A DNA stretch of 64,000 nt from Streptomyces sp. NL15-2K (lineage in GTDB: Bacteria > Actinomycetota > Actinomycetes > Streptomycetales > Streptomycetaceae): assembly GCF_030551255.1 (NCBI RefSeq), contig NZ_CP130630.1, positions 2,833,501-2,897,500 of the forward strand, written 5' to 3'. The notes under the pieces were generated by a model. The model worked only from the letters and a program-made list of their open reading frames with translations, did no database searches and was not told the DNA's origin. The position numbers were made by a program, and so were the translations under genes. How positions within the stretch are numbered: the first letter of the stretch is position 1; the number at the start of each line of letters is the position of its first letter. Below, piece after piece: positions 48,553 to 56,912 of this stretch.

Positions 48553-48768
48553 TGCGCGAAGCCGCACACCCAGGGCGGATCGCCGCATTCCTGGCACAAG
48601 AACTGTCCCTGGAGGCCAAACGGCCCACAGGACACCCCTCGTGTGGCACCACCGTGAGGGGTGGCGCCATAGAGGTGACGGAAGAGTACGACGAGGGAGC
48701 CGATCATCCAAGAGCCCGTATCGTCCGAATCGGCGCTGGAGCCGGAAGCCACCCGACGTGACTCCGAT
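48553..48768. other. Spacer upstream of the methyltransferase gene
   Basis: 216 bp before the likely GTG start at 48769. The reading frame is open back to 48679 without an ATG, GTG or TTG start, so the true protein start may be an uncommon codon such as ATC at about 48706, after AGGGAG. No hairpin or repeat stands out. Confidence 0.4.
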
Positions 48769-49536
48769 GTGACGGAGAGCACTCGGGCCAACCGGGGCTG
48801 GTGGGACCGCAACGCGGACGAGTACCAGGTCGAGCACGGCACGTTCCTCGGGGACGACCGTTTCGTGTGGGGCCCCGAGGGGCTCGACGAGGTGGAGGCC
48901 GAGCTCCTCGGCCCGCCCGAGGAGCTGAAGGGCAAAGCCGTCCTGGAGATCGGCGCCGGCGCGGCTCAGTGCGCGCGCTGGCTGGCCGCGCAGGGCGCCC
49001 GCCCGGTCGCCCTGGACCTCTCCCACCGCCAGCTCCAGCACGCGCTGCGCATCGGCGGCTCGTTCCCCTTGGTGTGTGCCGACGCGGGCGCCCTGCCGTT
49101 CGCGGACGAAACCTTCGACCTGGCCTGCTCGGCGTACGGGGCGCTGCCGTTCGTGGCGGATCCGGTGCTGGTGCTGCGCGAGGTGCGGCGGGTGCTGCGG
49201 CCGGGCGGGCGTTTCGTCTTCTCGGTCACCCATCCCATCCGCTGGGCCTTCCCGGACGAGCCCGGGCCGGAGGGGCTGTCGGTGTCCGCCTCGTACTTCG
49301 ACCGCACGCCGTACGTCGAGCAGTACATCGAGAACGGGGTGGGCCGCGCGGTCTACGTCGAGCACCACCGGACCCTGGGTGACCGGGTGCGGGACATCGT
49401 CACGGCGGGCTTCCGGCTGGTGGACCTGGTCGAGCCGGAGTGGCCGGCCTGGAACACGGCCGAGTGGGGCGGCTGGTCGCCGCTGCGCGGGAATCTGATC
49501 CCGGGGACGGCGATCTTCGTGTGCGTACGAGACTGA
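48769..49536 (+). CDS. Class I SAM-dependent methyltransferase (ubiquinone/menaquinone-type)
   Basis: A 255-residue Methyltransf_11-type enzyme. N-terminal RGWWDRNADEYQVEHGTFLG, motif I AVLEIGAGAAQCARWLAAQG, post-I acidic in PVALDLSHRQLQHA, motif II FDLACSAYGALPFVADPVLV, and motif III VLRPGGRFVFSVTHPIRWAF. The C-terminal half, SYFDRTPYVEQYIENGVGRA and VYVEHHRTLGDRVRDIVTAG, is typical of a conserved actinobacterial family. GTG 48769 lacks a ribosome binding site; an unusual upstream start is possible. The gene is 4 bp before hrpB and probably shares its transcript. Substrate unknown. Confidence 0.85.
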   Translation: MTESTRANRGWWDRNADEYQVEHGTFLGDDRFVWGPEGLDEVEAELLGPPEELKGKAVLEIGAGAAQCARWLAAQGARPVALDLSHRQLQHALRIGGSFPLVCADAGALPFADETFDLACSAYGALPFVADPVLVLREVRRVLRPGGRFVFSVTHPIRWAFPDEPGPEGLSVSASYFDRTPYVEQYIENGVGRAVYVEHHRTLGDRVRDIVTAGFRLVDLVEPEWPAWNTAEWGGWSPLRGNLIPGTAIFVCVRD

Positions 49537-49540
49537 GTGC

Positions 49541-52072
49541 GTGATCCGTTACGACGCCCTGGACGCGCTGCCCGTACGCGGTGCCCTGCCCGGTCTGAAC
49601 GACGCCCTGGAGGGACACGGCACCGCCGTGCTCGTCGCGCCGCCCGGCACCGGCAAGACGACGCTGGTGCCGCTGGCGTTGGCGGGCCTGCTGGGCGGCG
49701 GCCCCGCGCGGCGTGTGGTCGTCGCCGAACCGCGGCGGATCGCGGCGCGGGCGGCGGCCCGGCGGATGGCGTGGCTGCTCGGTGAGAAGGTCGGCGAGAG
49801 CGTCGGCTACACCGTGCGCGGGGAGCGGGTCGTAGGGCGGCACGCGCGCGTGGAGGTCGTCACGACCGGCGTGCTGTTGCAGCGGGTGCAGCGCGACCAG
49901 GAGCTGGCGGGCGTGGACGTGGTGGTGCTCGACGAGTGCCACGAACGGCATCTGGACGCGGACACCGTGGCGGCCTTCCTGTGGGACGTACGGCAGACGC
50001 TGCGGCCGGAGCTGCGGCTGCTGGCCGCGTCGGCGACGACCGACGCCGAGGGGTGGGCTCGGCTGCTGGGCGGGGCGCCGGTGGTCGAGGCGGCGGGGGT
50101 CTCGTATCCGGTGGAGGTGGTGTGGGCGCCGCCGGCGCGTCCGGTACGGCCGCCGCACGGGATGCGTGTCGATCCCGCGCTGCTGACGCACGCGGCGTCG
50201 GTGGTGCGGCGGGCGCTGGCCGAGCGGGAGGGCGACGTGCTGTGCTTCCTGCCGGGTGTGGGAGAGATCGCGCGGGTCGCCGGGCAGCTCGGGGCTCTCG
50301 CGGACTTCGGGGACGTCGAGGTGCTTCAGGTGCACGGGCGGGCGCCTGCGGCGGTGCAGGACGCGGTGCTGGCTCCTGGGACGCGCCGCCGGGTGGTGCT
50401 GGCGACCTCGGTGGCCGAGTCGTCGCTGACCGTTCCCGGGGTGCGGGTCGTCGTCGACTCGGGGCTGGCGCGGGAGCCGCGGGTGGATCACGCGCGCGGG
50501 CTGAGCGCGCTGACGACGGTACGGGCCTCGCAGGCGGCGGGGCGGCAGCGGGCGGGGCGCGCCGGGCGTGAGGCGCCGGGCGCGGTGTACCGGTGCTGGG
50601 CGGAGGCGGAGGACGCCCGTCTGCCGCGTTTCCCGGCGCCGGATATCAAAGTGGCCGACCTGACCGCGTTCGCGTTGCAGACGGCGTGCTGGGGCGATCC
50701 GGAGGCCTCCGGGCTGGCGCTGCTGGATGCGCCGCCGGGTGGGGCGATGGGGGCGGCGCGGGGAGTCCTGACGGCGATCGGGGCCGTGGACTCCGCCGGT
50801 CGGGCCACCGAGCGGGGTTTGCGGCTTGCCCGGCTGGGGTTGCACCCCCGGCTGGGCCGGGCCTTGCTCGACGCGGCTCGCTCGGTCGGTGTGGAGCGGG
50901 CCGCCGAGGTGGTCGCGTTGTTGAGCGAGGAGGCGCCCCGGGAGTACGGGGATGACCTGGCCGCCGCTTTGCGTGCCGCTCGGCGTGGGGGTGACGCTTA
51001 CGGGGCGCGGTGGCGTGCGGAGGTTCGGCGGCTGCGTGCCGTTTCGACGGACCTTTCCCACGCGCGTGCCCATGACGGCGACAGCGCGATCGGCGCCGGG
51101 GAGGACGCTGTCGCCGGGCTGGTCGCCGCCCTCGCGTTCCCGGAGCGTGTCGCCAAGGCCGACGGCGGGTCCTACCTCATGGTGTCCGGGACCCGCGCCG
51201 AGGCCGGTGACGGTACCGGCCTGCGCGGGGCTCCCTGGATCGCCGTCGCCGTGGCCGACCGACCCGTCGGCAAGGGGCACGCGCGTGTGCGGCTCGGGGC
51301 GGTTGTCGACGAGGGGGTCGCTCGGCTGGCCGCCGGGGCCTTCGTCGAGGAGCGGGACGAGGTCCACTGGGCCGACGGGGATGTCGTCGCGCGGCGCGTC
51401 GAGCGGCTGGGGGCCGTGGAGCTGGCGGTGCGGCCCCTTGCCGACGCGGACCCCGGTCTCGTACGGAAAGCGCTTGTCGAAGGGCTGCGGCGGGAGGGGC
51501 TCGGGCTGCTGAGGTGGTCCGCCGAGGCCGCCGTACTGAGGCAGCGGCTCGCCTTCTTGCACCTGCATATCGGGGATCCGTGGCCCGATGTCTCCGACGA
51601 GGCGCTCCACGCGCGCGTGGAGGAGTGGCTGGAGCCCGAGCTGAGCCGGGCCCGGCGGCGGGCCGATCTCGGGCGGATCGACGGGGGGCAGTGTCTGACC
51701 CGGCTGCTGCCCTGGGCTTCCGGAGACGCCACGCGCCTCGACGAGCTCGCCCCGGAGCGGATCACCGTACCGAGTGGGTCCAGAATCCGGATCGACTACG
51801 GGAATCCGGAGCAGCCCGTGCTCGCCGTGAAGGTGCAGGAGATGTTCGGGCTGCAGGAGTCGCCCCGGGTCGCGGGGGTGCCGCTGCTCGTGCATCTGCT
51901 CTCCCCCGCCGGCCGCCCGGCCGCCGTCACCGCCGACCTCGCCTCCTTCTGGAAGGACGGCTACAAGAGCGTACGGGCGGAGCTGCGCGGCCGGTATCCG
52001 AAGCATCCGTGGCCCGAGGATCCGGCGAGTGCCGAGCCGACGCGGCACACCAACGCCCGGCTCAGGCGCTGA
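49541..52072 (+). CDS. hrpB: ATP-dependent helicase HrpB
   Basis: An 843-residue DExH-box helicase of the HrpB group. Walker A VAPPGTGKTTLVPLALAG, motif Ia VVVAEPRRIAARAAARRMAW, motif II LDECHERHLDAD, motif III ASATTDAE, then QxxGRAGR-like AAGRQRAGRAGREAPG. The C-terminal helicase-associated and HrpB-specific domains are present (EEAPREYGDDLAAALRAAR, GSRIRIDYGNPEQPVLAVKV, QEMFGLQESPRVAGVPLLVH, LSPAGRPAAVTADLASFWKD). The physiological role is unclear; RNA or RNP remodelling is presumed from the family. GTG 49541 follows the methyltransferase by 4 nt, so the two are an operon. It overlaps the convergent DUF3068 gene by 11 bp. Confidence 0.93.
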   Translation: MIRYDALDALPVRGALPGLNDALEGHGTAVLVAPPGTGKTTLVPLALAGLLGGGPARRVVVAEPRRIAARAAARRMAWLLGEKVGESVGYTVRGERVVGRHARVEVVTTGVLLQRVQRDQELAGVDVVVLDECHERHLDADTVAAFLWDVRQTLRPELRLLAASATTDAEGWARLLGGAPVVEAAGVSYPVEVVWAPPARPVRPPHGMRVDPALLTHAASVVRRALAEREGDVLCFLPGVGEIARVAGQLGALADFGDVEVLQVHGRAPAAVQDAVLAPGTRRRVVLATSVAESSLTVPGVRVVVDSGLAREPRVDHARGLSALTTVRASQAAGRQRAGRAGREAPGAVYRCWAEAEDARLPRFPAPDIKVADLTAFALQTACWGDPEASGLALLDAPPGGAMGAARGVLTAIGAVDSAGRATERGLRLARLGLHPRLGRALLDAARSVGVERAAEVVALLSEEAPREYGDDLAAALRAARRGGDAYGARWRAEVRRLRAVSTDLSHARAHDGDSAIGAGEDAVAGLVAALAFPERVAKADGGSYLMVSGTRAEAGDGTGLRGAPWIAVAVADRPVGKGHARVRLGAVVDEGVARLAAGAFVEERDEVHWADGDVVARRVERLGAVELAVRPLADADPGLVRKALVEGLRREGLGLLRWSAEAAVLRQRLAFLHLHIGDPWPDVSDEALHARVEEWLEPELSRARRRADLGRIDGGQCLTRLLPWASGDATRLDELAPERITVPSGSRIRIDYGNPEQPVLAVKVQEMFGLQESPRVAGVPLLVHLLSPAGRPAAVTADLASFWKDGYKSVRAELRGRYPKHPWPEDPASAEPTRHTNARLRR

Positions 52073-53054
52073 CCGGCTCCGCTTGTGTGGTCTCGGCGGG
52101 GGCCGGGTCGCCGGGGTGGCGGCTGCGGGCCTCCAGATAGAGGGAGAGGGACAGCAGCAGGAGGCCGAGGGCGAGGAAGCCCCACGGCAGGTAGGACGTC
52201 AGCAGCAGGACGAGGGTGCGGTTGGACTTGACCAGGTCCACGGTGTGCTCGATGTAGTCCTCGCGCATCTTCACGTGGCCGGCGAACGCCGTCACCTTGT
52301 CGCGGCCGCCGAGCAGGGTGCCGCCGCGCAGTTCCTCCTTGTGGATCTCCTCGCCGTAGACCGGGGCGCCGGTCAGCGGTTCGATCCAGAACTTGCGGAC
52401 CGTGGAGTACCAGCGCGTCGTGCCGGTCTTCGCGACCGACTCGGGGGTGATGCCCGCCACCGGCATGGTCTCGGGGAAGGGCACCTTGGTCCAGGGGATG
52501 GTCTGCTCGAAGTAGTAGACCTCGACCCCGCGGAAGTTCTGGGTGCCCTGGTAGTGGATGGGGGCCGTGATCCGGGCCTGCGCGTCGAAGTACTCGTAGT
52601 CGCGCTTCTCCGTCAGGAACGGCCACTTGAACTCGATGCCCTGGCGTTCGACCGGGTCGCCGTCGACCATCTCGCCCGTGGCGTTGACGGGTTCCTGGGT
52701 GTGGGCGTCGAAGATGTAGCGCTCGGGGATCTTGGAGACCATCTTGCCGTCGGGTCCCTGGACGTAGGACAGGCCGTCCCAGACCACGACGTCCCGGCCC
52801 TCGGTCTTCTCGATCTTCTCGGAGGCCTCCACGTTGCCGCGGAGGGTCTGCACGATGCTGACCTTGGGGACCTTCTTGGCGCGCATCGTGCCGTAGTCGA
52901 GGAGGGTGGCGTCCTTCGCCTCCAGGACCATGTCCTGGTACTGGTGGGCCGGGATCTTGGCCAGGCGCGGGAAGGCGTACCAGCGCAGGAGTGGGGACAG
53001 TGCCGCGAAGAACACGGCGAGGGCGAGCAGGATCAGACTGGCCTTGCGGCGCAT
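52062..53054 (-). CDS. DUF3068 (PorA-like) membrane-anchored protein
   Basis: A 330-residue protein with an N-terminal membrane helix (LILLALAVFFAALSPLLRWY) and a C-terminal one (LVLLLTSYLPWGFLALGLLL). Between is a large extracytoplasmic beta-rich domain: YQDMVLEAKDATLLDYGTM, VVVWDGLSYVQGPDGKMVSK, ERYIFDAHTQEPVNATGEMV and YYFEQTIPWTKVPFPETMPV, characteristic of DUF3068. In actinobacteria the family is called porin PorA-like, though the two-helix topology suggests an anchored surface protein. Function unknown. It is preceded by a 44-residue small gene on the same strand 21 bp upstream. Confidence 0.85.
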   Translation of the reverse strand: MRRKASLILLALAVFFAALSPLLRWYAFPRLAKIPAHQYQDMVLEAKDATLLDYGTMRAKKVPKVSIVQTLRGNVEASEKIEKTEGRDVVVWDGLSYVQGPDGKMVSKIPERYIFDAHTQEPVNATGEMVDGDPVERQGIEFKWPFLTEKRDYEYFDAQARITAPIHYQGTQNFRGVEVYYFEQTIPWTKVPFPETMPVAGITPESVAKTGTTRWYSTVRKFWIEPLTGAPVYGEEIHKEELRGGTLLGGRDKVTAFAGHVKMREDYIEHTVDLVKSNRTLVLLLTSYLPWGFLALGLLLLSLSLYLEARSRHPGDPAPAETTQAEPVSA

Positions 53055-53075
53055 CTCGGCCTCCCTCCCGGGTGG

Positions 53076-53210
53076 TTACGGGTGTGCGGGCACCGTCGTC
53101 AGCAGCGGCTTCGGGGACGTCTCACCCGAGGGTGTGCCGAGGGCGGTGAGCGTGAGGACCAGGGCGAGCGCGACGGCGAGACCGGTCGCGGCGGCGATCA
53201 GGGCGCGCAT
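53076..53210 (-). CDS. SPW_0924-family small membrane protein
   Basis: A 44-residue protein, RALIAAATGLAVALALVLTL followed by TALGTPSGETSPKPLLTTVP. One N-terminal helix, then a short Pro/Thr tail outside. It matches my memory of the SPW_0924 family, conserved in Streptomyces upstream of DUF3068. GGAGG directly upstream of ATG 53210 supports it. Probably one transcript with DUF3068, 21 bp on. Function unknown; likely a small membrane partner of DUF3068. Confidence 0.8.
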   Translation of the reverse strand: MRALIAAATGLAVALALVLTLTALGTPSGETSPKPLLTTVPAHP

Positions 53211-53297
53211 ATGGGCCTCCCGGGACAGGAACTGATACCTCGTCAGGTTCGGCACCGTAGCAACGGCCGGGTGAGATGAGAACACGTTGTACGCACA

Positions 53298-53331
53298 ACG
53301 GCGGCGCCCCTCGATGAAGGGGCGCCGCCGT
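53298..53331 (-). terminator. Terminator after the lytic transglycosylase gene
   Basis: Perfect 14-bp arms ACGGCGGCGCCCCT (53298-53311) and its complement (53318-53331) with a 6-nt loop CGATGA, about 40 nt past the stop at 53371. Confidence 0.88.
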
Positions 53332-53370
53332 CGTCGTCGTACGAAGGACTGCGAAGGACTGCGAAGGGAG

Positions 53371-55101
53371 CTAGGCGCTGGGGCTGGCCGACGGGCTCGG
53401 TGACGACGTCTCGGCCGCTTCCACGGTCAGCGGGACCGTGAGCGTCGCCCCGCCCGCCGCCTCGATGCGGAGCAGGAACGTGCCGGTGGTGTCGTCCGAG
53501 TACAGCTTCGGCAGCTTCAACAGGCCGTTCTCGTCCGTCTCCAGGCCCTTCAGGGTGCGGATGGGGTTGCCGTCCGCGTCCTTGAAGTAGGGGCCCTTGT
53601 CGTTCTCGGACGGGTCGAGCAGAGACTTGATGAGCGTGGCGGTGACCGCCACCTGGTCCGCGGCCTCGCCCTGGTACGTCGCCTTCACCTCGACCTGCTC
53701 GGCGAACTCGCCGCCGGCCTTGCAGGTCAGCGCGGCGGCACTGGTGCGGATGAGGGCGCCGGCCACACGTTCGGTGACGGTGGCCTTGTAGTCCAGACCG
53801 CTGACCGTGCGGCCGACGACCGTGGCGCGGACGGTGAAGCCACCCGTCTTCTCGCCCGCCTTCAGCGCGGGCGCGACGGCCACGCCGGTGCTGTTGGTGA
53901 CGACCCTGGCGACCTTCTCGCCGCTGGTGAACGTGGCGTCGGTGTCACCGATGATCGTGAACCGGATGCTGACCTTGGCGACGGCCGCGCCGGCCTTGGT
54001 CTCGGCACGGGTGCTGATCTTCTTGGTGAACGTGTCGCCCGCCATCGCGGTGAGCTGGGCGGTGCCGGCGTCCTCCAGGTGGTCCACCGTGTCGGTGGGC
54101 GTCTGGGGAGGGCTCGGGGACGTGCTCGGCGGCTTCGGCGTGCTGGGCGGAGAGGACGTGGGCGGCTTCGGGCTCGGGGGGCTGCCACCGGGCTTGTCGG
54201 GCGTGGCGTCCGGCCTGTTCGAGGCCGGGGGCGACGGCTTGGGGTTCGCCGAGTTGCCGGTGTTGCTGCGATTGTCCTCGTCGGGCAGGGTGCCGGTGCC
54301 GTCCGGGATCTCGCGGATGCCCTTGCGGTAGTACTCCAGCCACGACAGGACCGTGTTCAGGTAGTCCTGCGAGTTGTTGTAGCTGAGGATCGCCCTGTTG
54401 AGGTCGGACTGCGTGGACAGGTCCCAGCCGTTGCGGCACAGGTAGTGGCCGGCCGAGAGCGCGGCGTCGTAGATGTTGTTGGGGTCCTCGGTGCCGTCGC
54501 CGTTGCCGTCGCGGCCCGCCCACGCCCAGGTGGACGGGATGAACTGCATGGGGCCGACGGCCTGGTCGTACGTGCTGTTGCCGTCGTACGCGCCGTCGTC
54601 GGTGTCCTTGATGAGCGCGAAACCGTTGCCGTCGAGCTGCGGGCCGAGGATCGGGGAGGTCGTGGTGCCGTCCGCGTTGACGCGGCCGCCGCGGGCCTGG
54701 CCCGACTCGACCTTGCCGATGGCTGCGAGGAGTTGCCACGGCAGATTGCAGCCGGGCTTGGAGGCCCGCAGTTCGGCCGCGGCCTTCTTGTAGGCGTCGA
54801 GGACGGTCGCGGGGATGCCCGCCTCCCCCTCGCCCGGGGAGACGGGGGTGCCGTCGGCGCTCGGCGAGGGGCTCGGGGTGTTCAGCGGCGGCAGGTCCGT
54901 GTAGTACGGCGAGTTGCCGGTCGCGCCGCCGTCCTCGGCGGTCGCGTCGGGTGCGGTCTCGGCGCCGGTGGTGGCCGGTCTGCTCTGGTCGCCGGCCGTC
55001 ACCCCCGGAGCCTGGGAGGCGGACAGGGCCGCGACCGCGGCCGCGGCCACGGCGGTGGTCGCCGCTCCCTTGCGCAGCCTCCTACCGAATTGCGCCGCCA
55101 T
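53371..55101 (-). CDS. Secreted lytic transglycosylase with Pro-rich linker and C-terminal beta domain
   Basis: A 576-residue exported peptidoglycan hydrolase. A signal peptide covers about residues 1-36 (KGAATTAVAAAAVAALSASQ). The transglycosylase domain lies at about 95-260: LPWQLLAAIGKVESGQARGG (catalytic Glu in VESGQ), DQAVGPMQFIPSTWAWAGRD and YLCRNGWDLSTQSDLNRAIL then SYNNSQDYLNTVLSWLEYYR. A Pro/Ser-rich linker (SPPSPKPPTSSPPSTPKPPS) connects to a C-terminal beta domain of unknown role, ending SSPSPSASPSA. It should act in cell-wall turnover. The 319-bp upstream region holds several hairpins but no riboswitch I recognise. Confidence 0.88.
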   Translation of the reverse strand: MAAQFGRRLRKGAATTAVAAAAVAALSASQAPGVTAGDQSRPATTGAETAPDATAEDGGATGNSPYYTDLPPLNTPSPSPSADGTPVSPGEGEAGIPATVLDAYKKAAAELRASKPGCNLPWQLLAAIGKVESGQARGGRVNADGTTTSPILGPQLDGNGFALIKDTDDGAYDGNSTYDQAVGPMQFIPSTWAWAGRDGNGDGTEDPNNIYDAALSAGHYLCRNGWDLSTQSDLNRAILSYNNSQDYLNTVLSWLEYYRKGIREIPDGTGTLPDEDNRSNTGNSANPKPSPPASNRPDATPDKPGGSPPSPKPPTSSPPSTPKPPSTSPSPPQTPTDTVDHLEDAGTAQLTAMAGDTFTKKISTRAETKAGAAVAKVSIRFTIIGDTDATFTSGEKVARVVTNSTGVAVAPALKAGEKTGGFTVRATVVGRTVSGLDYKATVTERVAGALIRTSAAALTCKAGGEFAEQVEVKATYQGEAADQVAVTATLIKSLLDPSENDKGPYFKDADGNPIRTLKGLETDENGLLKLPKLYSDDTTGTFLLRIEAAGGATLTVPLTVEAAETSSPSPSASPSA

Positions 55102-55420
55102 AGATGGAACCCCTCCCGTGGACGCCCGAGCGCCCGTCTCTGTCTGTGTTCGACGTCTGTGCTCGACCTGTTGTGACGATCGAACCGCACCGGGGGTTGC
55201 CCCCCGTGCCGCGCTTCGGCCCCTATCGCTTCGACGACCGCGCTTTCGAGCGCGGTGACCCAGGCGACCCTACGACAACTTCCTTTGCTCGGGCACCCGT
55301 TCGTGCCCGATTTTCACCGATTGGCCATGTCGGATCGCGACCGGGTCGCATCGCTCATACTGATCGGAATGGAAGAGCCCGGGTCGACCGCCGGCCCAAC
55401 ACCCGTCGCGAGGAGCTTCG
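55102..55420. other. Divergent spacer with three hairpins
   Basis: 319 bp between the lytic transglycosylase and DUF4184 genes. Hairpins: about 55187-55210 (GCACCGGGGG ... CCCCCCGTGC), 55237-55256 (ACCGCGCT-TTCG-AGCGCGGT) and 55290-55309 (CGGGCAC ... GTGCCCG, then ATTTT on the + strand). The last is terminator-like for the + direction. Promoters were not identified by eye. Confidence 0.5.
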
Positions 55421-56275
55421 TTGCCGTTCACCCTCAGCCATGCGGCGGCCGTCCTGCCCGCCGTGCGCACCGACGGAACCGGACGGGGGCGGCTGGTGCC
55501 GGCCGTTCTCGTGGCGGGTTCCTTTGCTCCCGACATGACCTATTACGCGGCGAGTGTGCTGTCCGGGGCCATGGAGTTCGGTGAGTTCACCCACTCCTTC
55601 CCGGGCGTTCTCACCGTCGATGTGCTGGTCGCCTGGGCGCTGGTGGGATTGTGGCTGCTGGTCCGTGAGCCGCTGGTGGCGCTGCTGCCGCGGGCGTGGC
55701 AGGGCCGGGTGGCGGCGCTGCTGCGCTGCGGGGCGCCACGCGCGCGCGTGCGGCCTGTTTCGGTCGCGTGGTGGTACGTCTCCGCCGCACTCGGCGCGCT
55801 GACCCACGTCGTGTGGGACGCGTTCACGCACCTCGACCGGTGGGGGATGCGGGTGTTTCCCGTGCTGGGCCGGGAGGTGGCCGGCTCTCCCCTGTACTGG
55901 TACCTGCAGTACGGCGGTTCGGCGGTGGCCGCGGTCGTGATCGCCGTGTTCGTGGCACACGCGCTGCGGCGGGCGCCCGCGGCCGAGCCGGTGGGGGTTC
56001 CGGTGTTGTCCGTACGGGACCGGTGGTGGGCCGGGGCCGTGATCGGCGGCTGTGCGGTTGTCGCGGCGGCGCAGCGGGCGACGCGGTGGTGGGAGTACTG
56101 GGGGTCCACCGCGGAGCCCTGGGAACTGATCCCGACGCTCTGCTTCGGGGCGGGCGCGGGACTGGTCCTGGGGGTGGTGCTGTACGCCGCGCGCGTCAGA
56201 GTGTGGCGTCCGGCCCCGATCCCCGACGGCTCGAGCGCGGACGGAGAGCGGCAGAGCCGCCCCGCCGCCCGCTGA
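55421..56275 (+). CDS. DUF4184-family membrane protein
   Basis: A 284-residue membrane protein with about six helices. N-terminal PFTLSHAAAVLPAV with the conserved His, SFAPDMTYYAASV, FTHSFPGVLTVDVLVAWALV, GALTHVVWDAFTHLDRWGMR (the TH-x-x-W-D-x-F-T-H motif), and YWYLQYGGSAVAAVVIAVFV. The His/Asp pattern resembles metal-dependent phospholipid hydrolases of the LexA-binding/MBL-associated class, but the activity is unknown. The start is TTG 55421, chosen because AGGAG lies 5 nt upstream and no ATG or GTG is nearer. Its 3' end overlaps a possible convergent gene by 80 bp. Confidence 0.85.
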   Translation: MPFTLSHAAAVLPAVRTDGTGRGRLVPAVLVAGSFAPDMTYYAASVLSGAMEFGEFTHSFPGVLTVDVLVAWALVGLWLLVREPLVALLPRAWQGRVAALLRCGAPRARVRPVSVAWWYVSAALGALTHVVWDAFTHLDRWGMRVFPVLGREVAGSPLYWYLQYGGSAVAAVVIAVFVAHALRRAPAAEPVGVPVLSVRDRWWAGAVIGGCAVVAAAQRATRWWEYWGSTAEPWELIPTLCFGAGAGLVLGVVLYAARVRVWRPAPIPDGSSADGERQSRPAAR

Positions 56276-56512
56276 ACGCTGCGCTCGCTCGGCGCAGGAC
56301 TGCCGACAGGTCGGCCGGAATGCGGGCCGTGCCGGACGCGGCGGCTCGGCGCAGGACTGCCGCCAAGTTGGTGGGGACGCGGGCGGTGCTTGCGTCGGCT
56401 GCGAAGGCCGGGGCCTGGCGGGGCGGGGTGGACGTGGCCGATGCGGCGTGCGCCTGTGCCTGCGTCCGTGTGTGGGCTCTCCGGCGGCGGAGCATGCGTA
56501 TACCCATGCCCG
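56196..56512 (-). CDS. Possible small secreted or basic protein (MGIRML type)
   Basis: A 105-residue ORF starting MGIRMLRRRRAHTRTQAQAH. This N-terminus is one I recall from Streptomyces small hypothetical proteins. AGGA lies 8 nt upstream. It contains a tandem 19-residue duplication (STARVPTNLAAVLRRAAAS, GTARIPADLSAVLRRASAA). The C-terminus becomes Arg/Ser-rich and overlaps the convergent DUF4184 gene by 80 bp, so it may be truncated or frameshifted compared with relatives. Low confidence; the 56513-56912 stretch beyond it shows no better gene. Confidence 0.35.
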
Positions 56513-56912
56513 CATCCTGACGGGCGGGGGCGAAAGGGGGCGTCTTCGCGAGGGCCACGTGGGTGACGGGTCCATCCGGGGGCGGGCCGGGTTGTGCGGG
56601 GTGGGTGAGCGTGCGGGTGGGTGTGCAGTGGGGGTTCCGGTCACTTCGGCACCACCGCAGTGCGCCATGGGGGTTGCTCGCCATTGCGGCGGAGATTCTG
56701 TGCCGACCGCCCTTCACACCCCTCACACCGGCCGAACCCCAAGACGACCGGCCACCATAACCGCCTCCGCCGAAACCGCCTCCGCCGAAACCCTGAGCCG
56801 ACCGGCCCCATGCCAGCCGGCCTCTGCGCCAACCAGATCACCGTCATCGCCGTGGAGGGCCCGCTGCTCATCCGCACGCTGTGAACGGACCCTCCCGCTG
56901 AACCGCCGGAGG
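56513..56912. other. Gene-poor stretch downstream of polA
   Basis: 400 bp with no convincing coding sequence. A 15-bp tandem duplication ACCGCCTCCGCCGAA lies at about 56760-56790. No strong terminator hairpin for polA was found, only short GC-rich stems. Confidence 0.5.

Noticed and set aside
55102..55260. c-di-AMP (ydaO-type) riboswitch before the lytic transglycosylase gene
   Set aside because: Cell-wall hydrolase genes in actinobacteria often have one, but the conserved ydaO core segments are not present; only generic hairpins are seen.
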